NCBI GenBank assembly: GCA_964612675.1
Contig: CAZTDD010000036.1
Location: 1-51,452 of the forward strand
Source: CAZTDD01 sp964612675
GTDB taxonomy: Bacteria; Hinthialibacterota; Hinthialibacteria; Hinthialibacterales; JAKPRU01
Length of the DNA: 51,452 nucleotides
Direction of reading: 5' to 3'
Numbering within the stretch: the stretch's first letter is position 1; every line of letters begins with the position of its first letter. The translations under genes and the position numbers were made by a program. The notes beneath the pieces are model-generated. The model searched no databases. It saw nothing but the letters and a program-made list of their open reading frames with translations, and was not told where the DNA came from. Below are positions 9,093 through 21,500 of this stretch, in pieces.

Positions 9093-12000
9093 TCAGTAGC
9101 TCTGCCATCCGTGAACGGAGGTCGAGGGATCCGGGATCGCATCGACTTCCCTCTTGTCTCTGGAGGTCACCTCGATTTTTCGCAAATGCTGGAGGTTCTT
9201 GTCGAGAAGGTACACATCGGCGCTCACTTCGAGGTTTTGCAGAATCGATTCAGTCAGTACAGCAACCCCGTACGCTTCTCCTACGGGTTCATCGAAAAGG
9301 ACCCAGAATTTCTCGTCCGAACAATGCGCTTTCGCTGCATACACAAGCTTCCAGTAGTCGCTCTGATATCGTTCACCACCGGCGATTTTCACCTGGGCAA
9401 ATACGAGATTCGCATGAGCGACACCCATTCCAAAAAAGCGCGGAAGATACCTTTTGTACAGTCGTACGGCCTGACCGTCTTCCATCAAATATTCATTGAG
9501 GATGATCGATTCCTCATCGTATTCAGTCCAACTATAATCGATATAGTCGGATTGTCTCGAATCGCCAAATTCCCCTCTGACATTCAACGTATCCACCATA
9601 AGCGGTTTATCGAGCGTTATCTCATACCGGATTTTGTTTTCATTAAGGACTCCAAGTCCTTGAATTCGAATCGTCAAGCGCTCGTTCCGATCCGCGTTGC
9701 TCCAAAACTCTTGTTCATATTGATATCGGAGAATTTCTCCGTTCATGGGGATATCAAAGGCTTCCACATACAATTGCCCCGCCTCTGTCGCGTTCAGAGC
9801 AGCAGCCTCGGGACCGAGCTCGACTTTCTCAATCAAGCTGAACTCGTACTCACCCGCTTCTACAGGAAGTGAATGGACCCCTGCGTTGAAATGGAGCATG
9901 GAAAGAAGCTGATGCTCCTGCTCTATAGTACGTCCCATAACGAACATTCCCGCCATACGGGTATCTTTGGGGACACGCAACACAACTTCATCGGGACGCG
10001 TGGGAGGTCTCTCTCCGGTCACCATCAGCATTGGTCGAACCTGTTTGATAAACAGCTGACCTTCATCGAATTTGAATTCCGCATCGAAACAGATTTGCTC
10101 GCGATTATAACCCGCCTCCTCAATCGGCATGGCGTTTTCGATCATGGAGAGTTTATCGGACAGTTCATAGATTTGCTCGTCCGTCAACACCCATTCACCG
10201 GGTTCTACGATAGAAGACTGTCGCGCACGATGGATATTTGCCGCGAACCCGTACTCAATGTAAACCAGATCTTTTTCAGGAATAATCCCCGTGCCTGGCT
10301 GTACAACGCTCTCGTCGCCCTTTTGGACATTGATTACATAATAGTCTTTTCGTCCCGTCGCCGGATCGCCAGTGAAAGCAACGCCGTTTGCCTCTTCTGC
10401 AGGGAAAGCCGGCGTAACTAAAATCCCCATGCGTGTGTTCAAATGATCGATTTGGTAGTATTCACGCTCCTCGAACGCTCTCGGGAGCCATAGGCTGGCC
10501 CATACTTTTTTCAATCCTCGCTCGATAGTCCGCTCATTGTCTTTTGTTGGATCGCAAAGTGAGGGACCTTCGTCATCCCCGTCGAAGTTGTCCTCAATAC
10601 AAACCGACGTCGATTCATAAAGCCCCGCCCCGCTGAATCGGATATCGTCTTCCGCATTGGAAGAAGAACGAAAACGAAGTTTGATTGAGGTTGTTCCATA
10701 TACACTCTCCAACGCTGTAACGATTTTCCCGACAACTTCAGGTTGGATAATACCCGCCTGTCGCATGTACTCCCGGAAGAATTCCAATCGAGCGTGACGA
10801 TAACGCGTGTCACTCCTAAATCGGGGATCTTCGAGCATTAATTCTATGTATTGCTCATACGTGATTTGTGTCCCTGGATTCTTCGGATGAGGAATAGTGT
10901 TGGTACGCATAAACTCAACGTAATAGTAAAAAGGAATTCCAAATCCTTTTACTAAAAATGGGATTTCTGAGTTTCCGATCGTTCCGCGTCCAAAAACAGT
11001 GTAAAGTTTTGCCATTCCCGTAGTCTTTCCACCGAAACGCTGAATCAAAGAATCGGAAAACTCCAAATCCTCCATTGCGGTCAGCGACACCATTTCGTCG
11101 AATTCATCGTCCGGGTCGGGCAACGAAGGTAATTGAGGACGATGCTCATTCCACCACTGCTCCGCCTCCGCCAAGTCGACTGAATTTTCAATCTTGTATT
11201 CATCCTGTGCGACAACCACTTTTACGAGCTGGCCCTCCCAAGAACGGAAAACCTGTAATGGATCCTTCACGTAGGCGTTCGGCGTTCCGCGACGCAGTGC
11301 ACGTACGTTCACGTGAGATAACTCTCCCTGCCGAGTGCCCGTAAAAACTCCCGCCACAACCGTCTGAATATCTCCCGGTGCCCTGTCGATGACGACAATG
11401 TCCTGCCAACTGACTTGTCCTCCTTCGACCGCCTCCTCGAAATCGTCCAGACTAAACAAACGTATTCGTCCGTAATTTGTCGCGGGAGAATATGCCTCAT
11501 ATTCCGGTTCAGAGAGACCTTCCGGCAAATAGATCGGAAACCACGGATTCTGCCATCGTTTGGCCTGTTCGATGTTCTGTGGAGACATCGGCGAGTAAGC
11601 GAAAGGCCGCAATGTCATTGTTTCTGACAACCGCTGATAAAGCGATTGGACCTCATTCACATTCAACGGTTGATTCGGGGGGGAGTAAATAGTGAAGCCA
11701 TAGACAATCTGACCGTCTCGACTTTGAAAGCGAAACAACCCGCCCGCGAAATAGGTTCGACTTTGAGGATAGTAGACAAGATCGAGATATTCGGTCTGTG
11801 TTAATCCGGCAAACCGCTGTGGGAACTCCGCCACCATGAAATCAAAATGCAGCGGATACAGATTGACGTTCTGGTAGACAGTATGGAGAAGATCCTCGTC
11901 ATCGGACGCGGGGGCGAGGAATTTCGTCGTTCGACGCAAATCTGGCCGGCTTGTATCGTCCACAGAAATCGAATCGAACGCATCCGGTGTGCTAATGGCC

Positions 12001-12128
12001 GTCAACCAGGCCGGATCTTCTCCGACACTTATGGCGGGAAACAAGCAGTACAAAGTCAGCAGAAAGAGACCCACCTCACATAGCCGCCGGGCAGTAGTGC
12101 GTCTCGTGGTTAAACACCGTCGGTTCAT
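9093..12128 (-). CDS. Exported PEP-synthase/glucan-water-dikinase-like protein
   Basis: 1011 residues with a Sec signal peptide (hydrophobic 19-34, likely cut near AIS-VGE). Residues about 240-300 resemble the swivelling phosphohistidine domain: VVAGVFTGTRQGELSHVNVRA has His272 at the expected phosphohistidine place. Residues about 360-700 are a PPDK-type ATP-grasp domain: FGGKTTGMAKL (Lys368), FRSSSNAEDDIRFSGAGLYES with Arg485/487, and LFIKQVRPM near the end. A phosphohistidine domain preceding the ATP-binding domain is the glucan water dikinase order, opposite to PPDK/PpsA. Residues 700-1011 are unassigned. The oddity is the secretory signal on an ATP-dependent enzyme. Divergent from the giant surface protein. 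An exported dikinase or a repurposed binding protein are both possible. Confidence 0.75.
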   Translation of the reverse strand: MNRRCLTTRRTTARRLCEVGLFLLTLYCLFPAISVGEDPAWLTAISTPDAFDSISVDDTSRPDLRRTTKFLAPASDDEDLLHTVYQNVNLYPLHFDFMVAEFPQRFAGLTQTEYLDLVYYPQSRTYFAGGLFRFQSRDGQIVYGFTIYSPPNQPLNVNEVQSLYQRLSETMTLRPFAYSPMSPQNIEQAKRWQNPWFPIYLPEGLSEPEYEAYSPATNYGRIRLFSLDDFEEAVEGGQVSWQDIVVIDRAPGDIQTVVAGVFTGTRQGELSHVNVRALRRGTPNAYVKDPLQVFRSWEGQLVKVVVAQDEYKIENSVDLAEAEQWWNEHRPQLPSLPDPDDEFDEMVSLTAMEDLEFSDSLIQRFGGKTTGMAKLYTVFGRGTIGNSEIPFLVKGFGIPFYYYVEFMRTNTIPHPKNPGTQITYEQYIELMLEDPRFRSDTRYRHARLEFFREYMRQAGIIQPEVVGKIVTALESVYGTTSIKLRFRSSSNAEDDIRFSGAGLYESTSVCIEDNFDGDDEGPSLCDPTKDNERTIERGLKKVWASLWLPRAFEEREYYQIDHLNTRMGILVTPAFPAEEANGVAFTGDPATGRKDYYVINVQKGDESVVQPGTGIIPEKDLVYIEYGFAANIHRARQSSIVEPGEWVLTDEQIYELSDKLSMIENAMPIEEAGYNREQICFDAEFKFDEGQLFIKQVRPMLMVTGERPPTRPDEVVLRVPKDTRMAGMFVMGRTIEQEHQLLSMLHFNAGVHSLPVEAGEYEFSLIEKVELGPEAAALNATEAGQLYVEAFDIPMNGEILRYQYEQEFWSNADRNERLTIRIQGLGVLNENKIRYEITLDKPLMVDTLNVRGEFGDSRQSDYIDYSWTEYDEESIILNEYLMEDGQAVRLYKRYLPRFFGMGVAHANLVFAQVKIAGGERYQSDYWKLVYAAKAHCSDEKFWVLFDEPVGEAYGVAVLTESILQNLEVSADVYLLDKNLQHLRKIEVTSRDKREVDAIPDPSTSVHGWQSY

Positions 12129-12570
12129 TCGTTTTTACACCTTTCGACAAATGCACGAAACTTCTTTGGTTCTGTTTTCACTATCTTCTATACGTCTTAG
12201 TCGTCTATTCTTTCAACATTTTCTCCGTGTTCGGCGATCTTATCAGTTGCCGAGGACTATTACAGACTCACTTAGCACACCCATACTACCCCCGCGGCAA
12301 CGCTCTCTGTCACAAGCAAAAGGCTCTCCGAACAGTACAGCCTGCCAACAAAATGGTGGACACACACGGTGTAATCTATCGATTCAGCAGGGCTTCAAAA
12401 GCTGACTTGAACAGTAATGAAAGCCCGCCGGACAATACCCCGGTCTATCGAACGACCTCCTAACATAACGTAAACAGTGACATTCCGATAAGATTTGGCT
12501 CATTATTCGCTATATTCTTCCGATGATTAGAGGTAGAATATGAAGTTGCAAGGAAAGTGAGCAGGAATCC
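12129..12570. other. Divergent intergenic region
   Basis: Lies between the leftward dikinase-like gene and the rightward giant gene, so both promoters should be here. No clear -35/-10 pair, hairpin or small gene could be picked out by eye. AGGA sits six bases before the giant gene's ATG. Confidence 0.5.
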
Positions 12571-15500
12571 ATGGAGTGGACACCTCCATTCGACTTTCTC
12601 CATACAGGGATGAATGACAGCCCAAAACGAGGCTGGAGAACTGCGAGGGACGCCGCTCCGCTGGTCTTGCTTATTTGTGTCTCCCATTTCTTGATCCTGG
12701 TTGCTGCTCCCCAGTTCTCCTTCGCCCGCGAGGTCCCTTTCGACGCACAGTCGGTGATCTCCATGTCGGCCAGTGTGGTTCAATCGATTTACGTATTGGA
12801 TCTGGACTGCGATGGTGATCAGGATGTCCTTTCGGCCTCCATGAACGACGATAGTGTCCGATGGTTTGCCAATGACGGGAACACGCCCATCGCGTGGAGT
12901 CCCACTGTGATCACTTCTACTGCGGACGGAGCCGTTTCGGTCCACGCGGACGACATTGACGGAGACGGAGACCCCGATGTCGTCTCTGCCGCTTTGGACG
13001 GCAACGAGATCGCTTGGTATGAGAACACGGCGGGTGATGCATCAGCCTGGACTATCCATTCGGTAACGGCCTCCGCGAATAGCCCCAAGTGTGTCTATGC
13101 GGCCGACATCGACAGAGACGGCGACGTGGATATCGCCTTCTCGGAGATGACTAACATCAAATGGTTAGAGAACTCGGGGGACGGGTCGACCTGGACCGAA
13201 CACACCGTCGCCGCTACGGGCGGAGATTCGCTTTTTGTGGCGGATATCGACGGAGACGGCCATCGGGATATCCTCGCCACTACAGGATCCACTGTCGCAT
13301 GGTACGAGAATGATGGCGGGGCGTTGCCCGGTTTTACCCCTCATTCGATTGCTGCTCTGGCGGGCATCGCGTGGATGTCGGTTGCAGATGTGGATGGAGA
13401 CGGCCACCTGGATGTTGTCACGGCCACGTATACAAGCAACGAGGTTGCCTGGCATGAGAACACAGCGGGCGATGGCTCCAGCTGGACCAAGCACGTTGTA
13501 TCCGGTTCTTTGTCAGGCGCTCGCAACGTGTTTGTCCATGACATCGACCTCGATGGCGACCAAGATATCCTGTGTGCATCGCTCGACGGTGACGAGGTCG
13601 CCTGGTACGAGAACACGGCAGGAGACGGGAGCGCGTGGTCCACGCGCTCTGTGTCTTTTGCACACGATGGACCAGTGTGGGTGTTCGCGGCGGATGTGGA
13701 CGGCGACGGGGACGTCGACATCGTAGCTGCCTCGGAAAACGACGACGTTGTCGCCTGGTACGAGAACAAGACCATCCACCGCAGCGCTGTGTTTCCCACA
13801 ACTACCGCGTACAGCACCGGCACCAAGCCGTTGGGACTTGCTATAGGCGATTTGAATGGCGACGGGAACCTGGACCTCGCTACTGCGAATGAAGGCGCCG
13901 GCAACGTGTCGGTCTTGCTGAACAACGGGGGTGGTACATACGCATCCGCTGTGAACTATGCAGTGGGAACGGGCCCCAGCGCCGTAACCGTTGGCGACTT
14001 GGACCACGATGGCGACCTGGACCTGGTTGCGACGAACAGACTGTCGAGCAACGTCTCGGTACTCTCGAATAACGGCGACGGGACGTTTGCGACAGCCAAT
14101 AACTATGCCACCGATACCAGTCCCACTAGCACGTCAATCAGTGACGTGGACAGTGATGGTGATCTAGACCTTTCCGTATGCACTTCCGCAAGCGTTTCGG
14201 TTTTGCTTAACAACGGGGATGGAACATTCGCAGCCGCATCCAACTACGCTGCTACAGCCCCTACAAGCGAAGGCCGGCCATTCACCATCGCGGCGGGCGA
14301 CCTGGATCGCGACGGGGACAAAGATTTGGCTGTGATCGATCTACCTGCGTGGAGGGTGCGAGTACTAAAGAATAACGGCGACGGAACCTACGCCGCGGCG
14401 GTGGAGTATGCCATGGCCAGCACTCCACGATCTCTGAAGGCCGGTGACGTGGATGGCGACGGCGATCTGGATTTGGTGACGGCAAACAGAGACGCCAATG
14501 TCGACGGGACAAACGTTTCCGTATTGATGAATAACGGAGACGGGACATTCGCTTCAAACGTAAAGTACACAGCGGGCGATCGGTGTTATTCCGGGACTCT
14601 GGCGGATCTAGATAACGATGGAGACTTGGATCTGGCCACTGCAAATGAGAACTCCGGTGATGTGTCTATCCTGCTGAATGATGGAAGTGGCACGTATGGG
14701 ACAGCGTCCAGCTATATCGCGGGGACCTCTCCGTGCGCAGTTGCTGCCGGCGACCTGGACAACGATGGGGACCTGGATCTGGCGGTAACGGACCACGCTT
14801 CCAACGAGGTTGTAGTGCTACTCAACAAAGGCGGCCAGTTCGCTCTCACCGTATCCGACACCGCTCCAGACGCCATGTTCAACGACGACATCGATGATGT
14901 CCTCAAGGTTGTTGTCACGCACAGAGGCCGTGCCGGGGACGCAGACATTGAACTGGCGACGTTCGAACTCAAGTTGGAAGAAACCGCCGGTGATCCACTG
15001 ACAACGGTGGAAGCGAACAATCTATTTGACGGCGTGGCTCTATATGCGGACACGGATGCGGATGAAGCATTCAGCCTTGGCCCGGATATGCCGATCGCCA
15101 GCCTGTCCTCATTTTCTCTCACGGCAGACGGCACCCAGGCGCTCGAGTTCACTGACGGCGATGTTCAAGTGTCGAACGCGATTGTTTCGGCGACGTATTT
15201 CATTGTTGCCGAGCTCGCAGCCGATGCGCACACGTACACGCCCGATCAATTTCGGATCACGCTAATGACCGAATCGGGAGGCACAGGCGGCGAGAATGCG
15301 GATAATGATATTCTTCTCGAAATGGAATATGTGGCGAACACAGCGTCATCCGTTGCCGCCATTGTCGAAAACATCAATACAATGACCAATTTCCCCGATA
15401 CGAACTTCCGCACGAAGGTCGAGGAATTCATGGGTGTCAGTACAGACGGGAAGTTCAGCGCGGCAGAGGCCGCCGCGAAAACGGGAATCCTCGACTGCCG

Positions 15501-18500
15501 CGATTCGAGCATTACGGACGTTTCAGGAATCGAATATTTTACGAGCCTTGATGCGTTCTGGTGTAAAAGCAACAGCATTACGAGCCTGGATGTCTCAGCC
15601 TTGAGCAATTTGAGTGAGCTTTGGTGCTCCGAGAACAGTCTGACCAGCCTCGATCTCACAGCCAATACAAACCTGCAAAACCTGTATTGCAATTACAACA
15701 GTCTGACGAGTTTGAATATCACAGGCGTAACGAGCCTTGTTGATTTCTACTGCGATAATAATCAATTGACAAGCGTGGATGTTTCCGCCTTGGCAAGTCT
15801 CTCTGATTTTCGTTGCTCGAACAATCAGCTCACCACTTTGGATGTATCGAATAAGACTTCCTTAACCAAATTGCACTGTGGGGCGAATCAGCTGACTAGC
15901 CTGGACGTGACAAACTGCAGCGCCTTAACCGAGCTGAAATGCTACGAAAACCAATTATCAAACCTGGATGTGAAAGACTGTACGAGTTTAACACTACTTC
16001 ATACGTATGATAATCCCCTCGGGACCCTCGATGTCTCTACCAATACGGCTTTGACGGAACTCTGGTGCTGGCTCAACCAATTGACAAGTCTGGACGTCAG
16101 CAACAACACTTCGTTGACTGACTTGGATTGCTGTTCGAATCAGATAACCGATGTCGCGAATTTTGTAACGAACGCAGGACTCGGATCGGGAGACCAGGTG
16201 GATATCCGGTGGAACGATCTGGATTGCTGGGATTTTAATGATGTTCTTACGCTGCGTTCGCGGATCGGATATCCGGTATACGATCTATCCGACGAATTGA
16301 TTTCAGGTCTCGCGTATTCACCTCAGAACATACTGGACCCCTACTACTGCCATCCGGAGCCGATCTCTTTTGATCCGGTTCCGAACAGTGTGGATTCATC
16401 AGTGAGCACGAACGTCTCGGTCACGTTTGACCGGGAGGTAAGTTCCGCCACTCCCGGCGAATTTGTCGTTCATGCGGGCATGACCGGGCGCCTCAATTCC
16501 CCGATTTCCGGCGGGGGAACGCTATCGCTCAAAGTAGAGCCACTCTCCGATCTCCAGGCGGGCGAGCAGGTGGAAGTCTCGCTGACGACCTCAGTTGTCA
16601 GTACGTATGATGTCGCCATGGCGACACCCTACGTCTATCGTTTCCGTGCCGCGGCGAGTGCGATTCCAGGAGTGTTCAGTGTGTCGCCGTGTAATTTCGC
16701 GGGTACGTCGGAGAGTGCGCGGGGGGGTATATTTGGCGATGTGGACAACGACGGGGATCTGGACATTTACCTTGGGGATTCCCTTGGTCCCGACAGGATT
16801 TACCTCAACGACGGCAGCGCCGGTTTTTCGGCTGGAAGTACTGTCGGCCCGGCAACCGCTGCGCCGTGGTCCGCGGACTTCGGTGACGTGGATGGCGACG
16901 GCGACTTGGATCTCGCTCTGGGGATGAATTACGACTGGAACAAGATCTACGTGAACGACGGCAACGGCAATTTCTCAGAGGGTAGCACTTATCGAGGCAC
17001 CGACAGCCGATTATTTGATGTTGAATTTGGCGATATGGACGGTGACGGGGATCTCGATCTTGTCGTGACCGCGGAAAACGCCGGCGGGTCTCAAAACAAG
17101 GTCTACCTCAACGATGGAAGCGGCAATTTCGACTGGGCCGGGTGTGAAAGGAACTTTGGTACCGGGACCGACCGAACGAGATCTCTCGCACTGGGTGATT
17201 TCGATGGAGACGGAGACCTCGACATCGCCGTGATAAATACGTCAGGCGGTTCCGGCCCTCAAGACAAAATCTACCTGAACGACGGCGCCGCCAGTTTCAC
17301 GTCAAGCAACAATTTCGGTACAGGGTCCGCCGATACAAGATGCTTGGAAACCGGCGACCTGGACGGGGACGGCGACCTCGATCTCGTAGTCGGCTACAAC
17401 CCCGGACAGAACGTCGTTTATCTAAACGACGGAAACGCCGGCTTCACGATAGCGAGAAACTTCGGCCCTGGAGATGACGGCACCTGGAACGTGGCATTGG
17501 GTGACGCTGACGGCGACGGGGATCTGGATATTGCCACGGCAAACACGGTCAGCGGCCCCGCACCCGAACAAAACGTGCTGTACTTGAACGACGGCCTAGG
17601 TAATTTCACGAGTACACGCAACCTCGGCTCACCGGACAAGTCGTTTACCGTCGATTTCGGCGATGCGGACGGTGACGGCGATCTGGATATTGCGGTCGGT
17701 AACACCGCTATGCAGCACGTCGTCCTCCTGAATGTCCCACCCCTCACAGCGGACGCAGGGCCGGACCAATCCACTTACCTACCCAGCACTGCCAGCCTTA
17801 ATGGCACACCCAGCGGAGGAACCGGCGGACCCTACACCTATGCTTGGTCAGTCGACAGTGGACCGGATTTGAGTTCAGCTCAGTTCTCTTCAACAACCAT
17901 TGAAGACCCGTCTTTCACACCGAATGTGGCGGGGACTTATACACTATCGCTAACCGTGGACGATGGATACTTCACGCCCGTCAGCGATACCGTAACCATT
18001 ATCGTTGAGCCTCCTCTATACGGCAATTCGCACTCGATCATCGACCCGATCCCGGACGGCCAACAGGGCGATGTTGAATTTACTGTCAATGTGTGGGATT
18101 TCAATCGCGATCAAGTCACGTTGGATCTTGTCTACGGTTTCGGTACAAGTCCGACGGTCTGGTTCCCGATGACTGTATGGCCCTGTACGGATGTGAAGAC
18201 TGTGACACCTTCGGCAACCGAGTCGCCGGGCGATCCATTTTCATTCCGCTGGTGCTCGGCGCAGGATTTTGATCGGGATGACAGTTCCATCCCCTATGAA
18301 TGGTCTTCGACGGTCAGCCCGGACCGGGGCCTGTTCCAACCATTTCCGGGCGCGTCCAACAACTATGTAACAATTCGCGCAGTCCCCTATGATCGGAGTG
18401 TCGCTGGTGCAACAAGCACGGTTACATTCACAATCAACAATGACGGTCTCACTCGCGCCTGGTTCGCCTCCCCGCAGAATCCCTCACGAGAATACCTCGA

Positions 18501-21500
18501 CCTGGCGTACACCGCTTCGGGCGATAACGCGAATTCCGCAATTCTGTCGATGTACTACACGTTGGGGGGCGCAACGGCATCGGCAAACCCCATGAACGGG
18601 TTGTATGTGACAGACAGCCGTCCAATGATACAGACCTTCTCGACGACTGAGTTCGGGGCATCGAATACGTTCCGTTGGGATTCCATCGGTCAGGTGCAAA
18701 CAAACGAATACAATGTTTGGACGGGTATCGTCTGCGAGGCAGGCGGAGTAGAGAACTCTTATGTATACGGGCCACTGACCGTTGAAAACGCAACCGTCTT
18801 GACACCGAGCCCCGCGCCCAATACGCCGACGTTCACATCGACGCCGACATCTACGCCGACAAATATCCCTACGCCGACACCGTCTCCGTCGCCTTCGGAG
18901 ACACCGACAGACACACCGACTCCAACGGAAACCGCCACACCGAGTTGCTCGCCCACGTGTACTCCTTCGCCAACGCCTCCGCATCTGCGACTCACATTTT
19001 CCGGCGACGTATCCGGACAAGAAATCACACAATCCGGAACCGGAACGACTGACATATTGATCGACGAAGGCGAGGTCCTACGTTTAGATTTCCTGGGCAA
19101 GAGTGGCAACGGTCAGCCTGTTACTCTGACTGCCACCGGGGATGCGATCACACCGGCGGATGCAAAACGAGTTTTGTTTAACGATGCAATCCCGTCAGCA
19201 AGCGTAACCCTCAAAAGCGCTACCGGAACGATTACTACTTCCTACCTACTTGATCCGGGGTATACGTTTCTGAGGGGAGGTAGACTCAGTTCAGTACTTG
19301 ATGCCACGTTCACTCTTGTGAACGGTCACCCCTCGATCCAAGAAAACGTTCACATTCGTGTTCACGATGTTGAACGGGACGTCAATCTCCATTTGGCGCC
19401 GAAAGTGAACGGAACCCCGGTATCGTTGGAAACCACGGAACTAACACTGCGCGAACACTTGGATTCGCTCGATGTGATTGTGTCCGCTACCGACAACGGT
19501 GGCGGAGAGATCATTTTCCTATACGCCTCCGACAATCTCACCGGAGAAAATATCGGTTCGTTCGCGCTCACATCCACCTCTCCGGGCGCGGCCACCGGTA
19601 CTTACACGTTCGCTCCCGGGTTTCTCGATGCGGATAGCCCCAAGGATGGTGCTCTCATCACGTTCTCGGCAAACAACGGACGCAACAAGACGGCGTCAAG
19701 TTCTTTTGTTCTAGACATTATCAACACCGAAACGAATCCGGTTGCGGAGTCAATTACGTCGCGTCTGGGGCAATCGGGACCATCGATTTCACGATCAAAC
19801 GGGGACGTTATCCCTGTGGCTGAGCTGGAGACCGTGTATCTGACTGTCCGCTGGTTGGGTGCCTCCGTCGTGACAAGCGTGGGCGGAAGCATTGTGTTCG
19901 ATCCACTCGCGGGAAGCGGTTATGAAACCGTAACCGGCAAACGGACAGACACGGTCGTTCAGACCTATCAATTCACCCCCAGCCGTTCCGCCGTGACTGG
20001 CAATGACTTGACCAAACAGTTTACGCTGGAGTTTCGAGCTTTCGACGCCGCGGGAAGGCAAAGCCAGGTTAATCTAGTCCTTGATATTCTGAACATCGAC
20101 ATCGCTACACCGACGCCTTCCAGTACACCGACGCCTTCCAGCACACCGACTCCGACAAACACGTTAACACAGACGCCCACTACGACGTCTTCACCGACAC
20201 CAACAGAGACACCTTCTTCAACACCGACCACCACACCAACCGGGACCCAAACGGAAACACCGACGCCAACCAGCACGGCTACGGAAACCGTAACACCAAC
20301 GGAGACACCGACACAGACGGCAAGCCCGACACAAACGCCCACGAATACGCCTACAGCAACGACTACACCGACACATACTCCAACACAAACCCCGACACAG
20401 ACGGTGACACCAACGGAAACGGCAACACAAACGCCTACATCCACACTGACACCTTCGCAAACACCAACACAAACGTTGACAGCCACTGCAAGACCGACGG
20501 TTCCCCCAATACCGACACCGACCCATACACCGACAGAGACTGCGACGGCCACTTTGACACCGACGGATACACCGACTCACACACCGACAAATACCGCCAC
20601 ACCGACGGAGACTCCAACACACACGCCGACGCACACGCTGACACCGACGGAAACGCCAACACAGACGCCGACACACACAGCAATACCCACGGAGACTCCA
20701 ACACAGACACCGACGAATTCACCAACAGCGACCGAGACACCGACACAAACGCCGACAGCAACAAATACAGCCACACAAACTCCAACCGAGACACCGACAC
20801 AAACGCCCACGAACACATCGACGCCAACTGAAACACCGACACACACACCGACAAGTACGGCCACACCCACGGAGACTCCAACACACACGCCGACAAATAC
20901 ACAAACCCCGACTCCAACCCATACACCGACCGTGACACCCCAACCTACAAACACTCCGTCTCCCGGTCCGACCGCAACCCCGCTGCCGATGCCGTTCAAC
21001 ATCTACCTGAGTGTGGAAAAAGCAATTGAATACGGTGGTCAAAACCGCGGCATTCTGAAGGCGACGTGGGATTGCCACAACAATCCTCACTCGTTCCAAG
21101 TTGTCGTTTACAGAAAGGAACAGACAGGATTACAGGACTCCATACGCGCCGTTCTGACTCCGGATGGTGCCGTGCGCACGGTATCCGTCGTCGTGAATTC
21201 AGAGGGAAGCTATTATGTAGGGATCCGGAGCCAAGCCGAAACTGGAAAGCAATCGGCTCCGGTACGCTCGCTCAACACAGTTGAGTGGTTCGGCTTGGTA
21301 TCCACTCCCACGCATACCCCGAACCCCATACACACACCGACACCGACTTTCACTAAAACACCGACCCCGTTCGTTGCCCATACACCGATTCCGGTGACTC
21401 CGATTCCGCCGGTACCCACAAGGACCCCGACACCGACGCCGGAACCGCAACCGCCGTCCGCACCTCAATTCCGGCTAAAGCTCCTGGAACGACTGGGACA

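Noticed and set aside
20104..20985. Regular repeat array considered as a CRISPR
   Set aside because: Units are short, degenerate and contiguous with no spacers, and the reading frame is kept throughout.
18759..21099. Long open frames on the minus strand rich in Val/Gly or Cys/Arg
   Set aside because: They are antisense shadows of the Thr-Pro repeat coding tracts; composition follows from the repeat, and no start signals are present.
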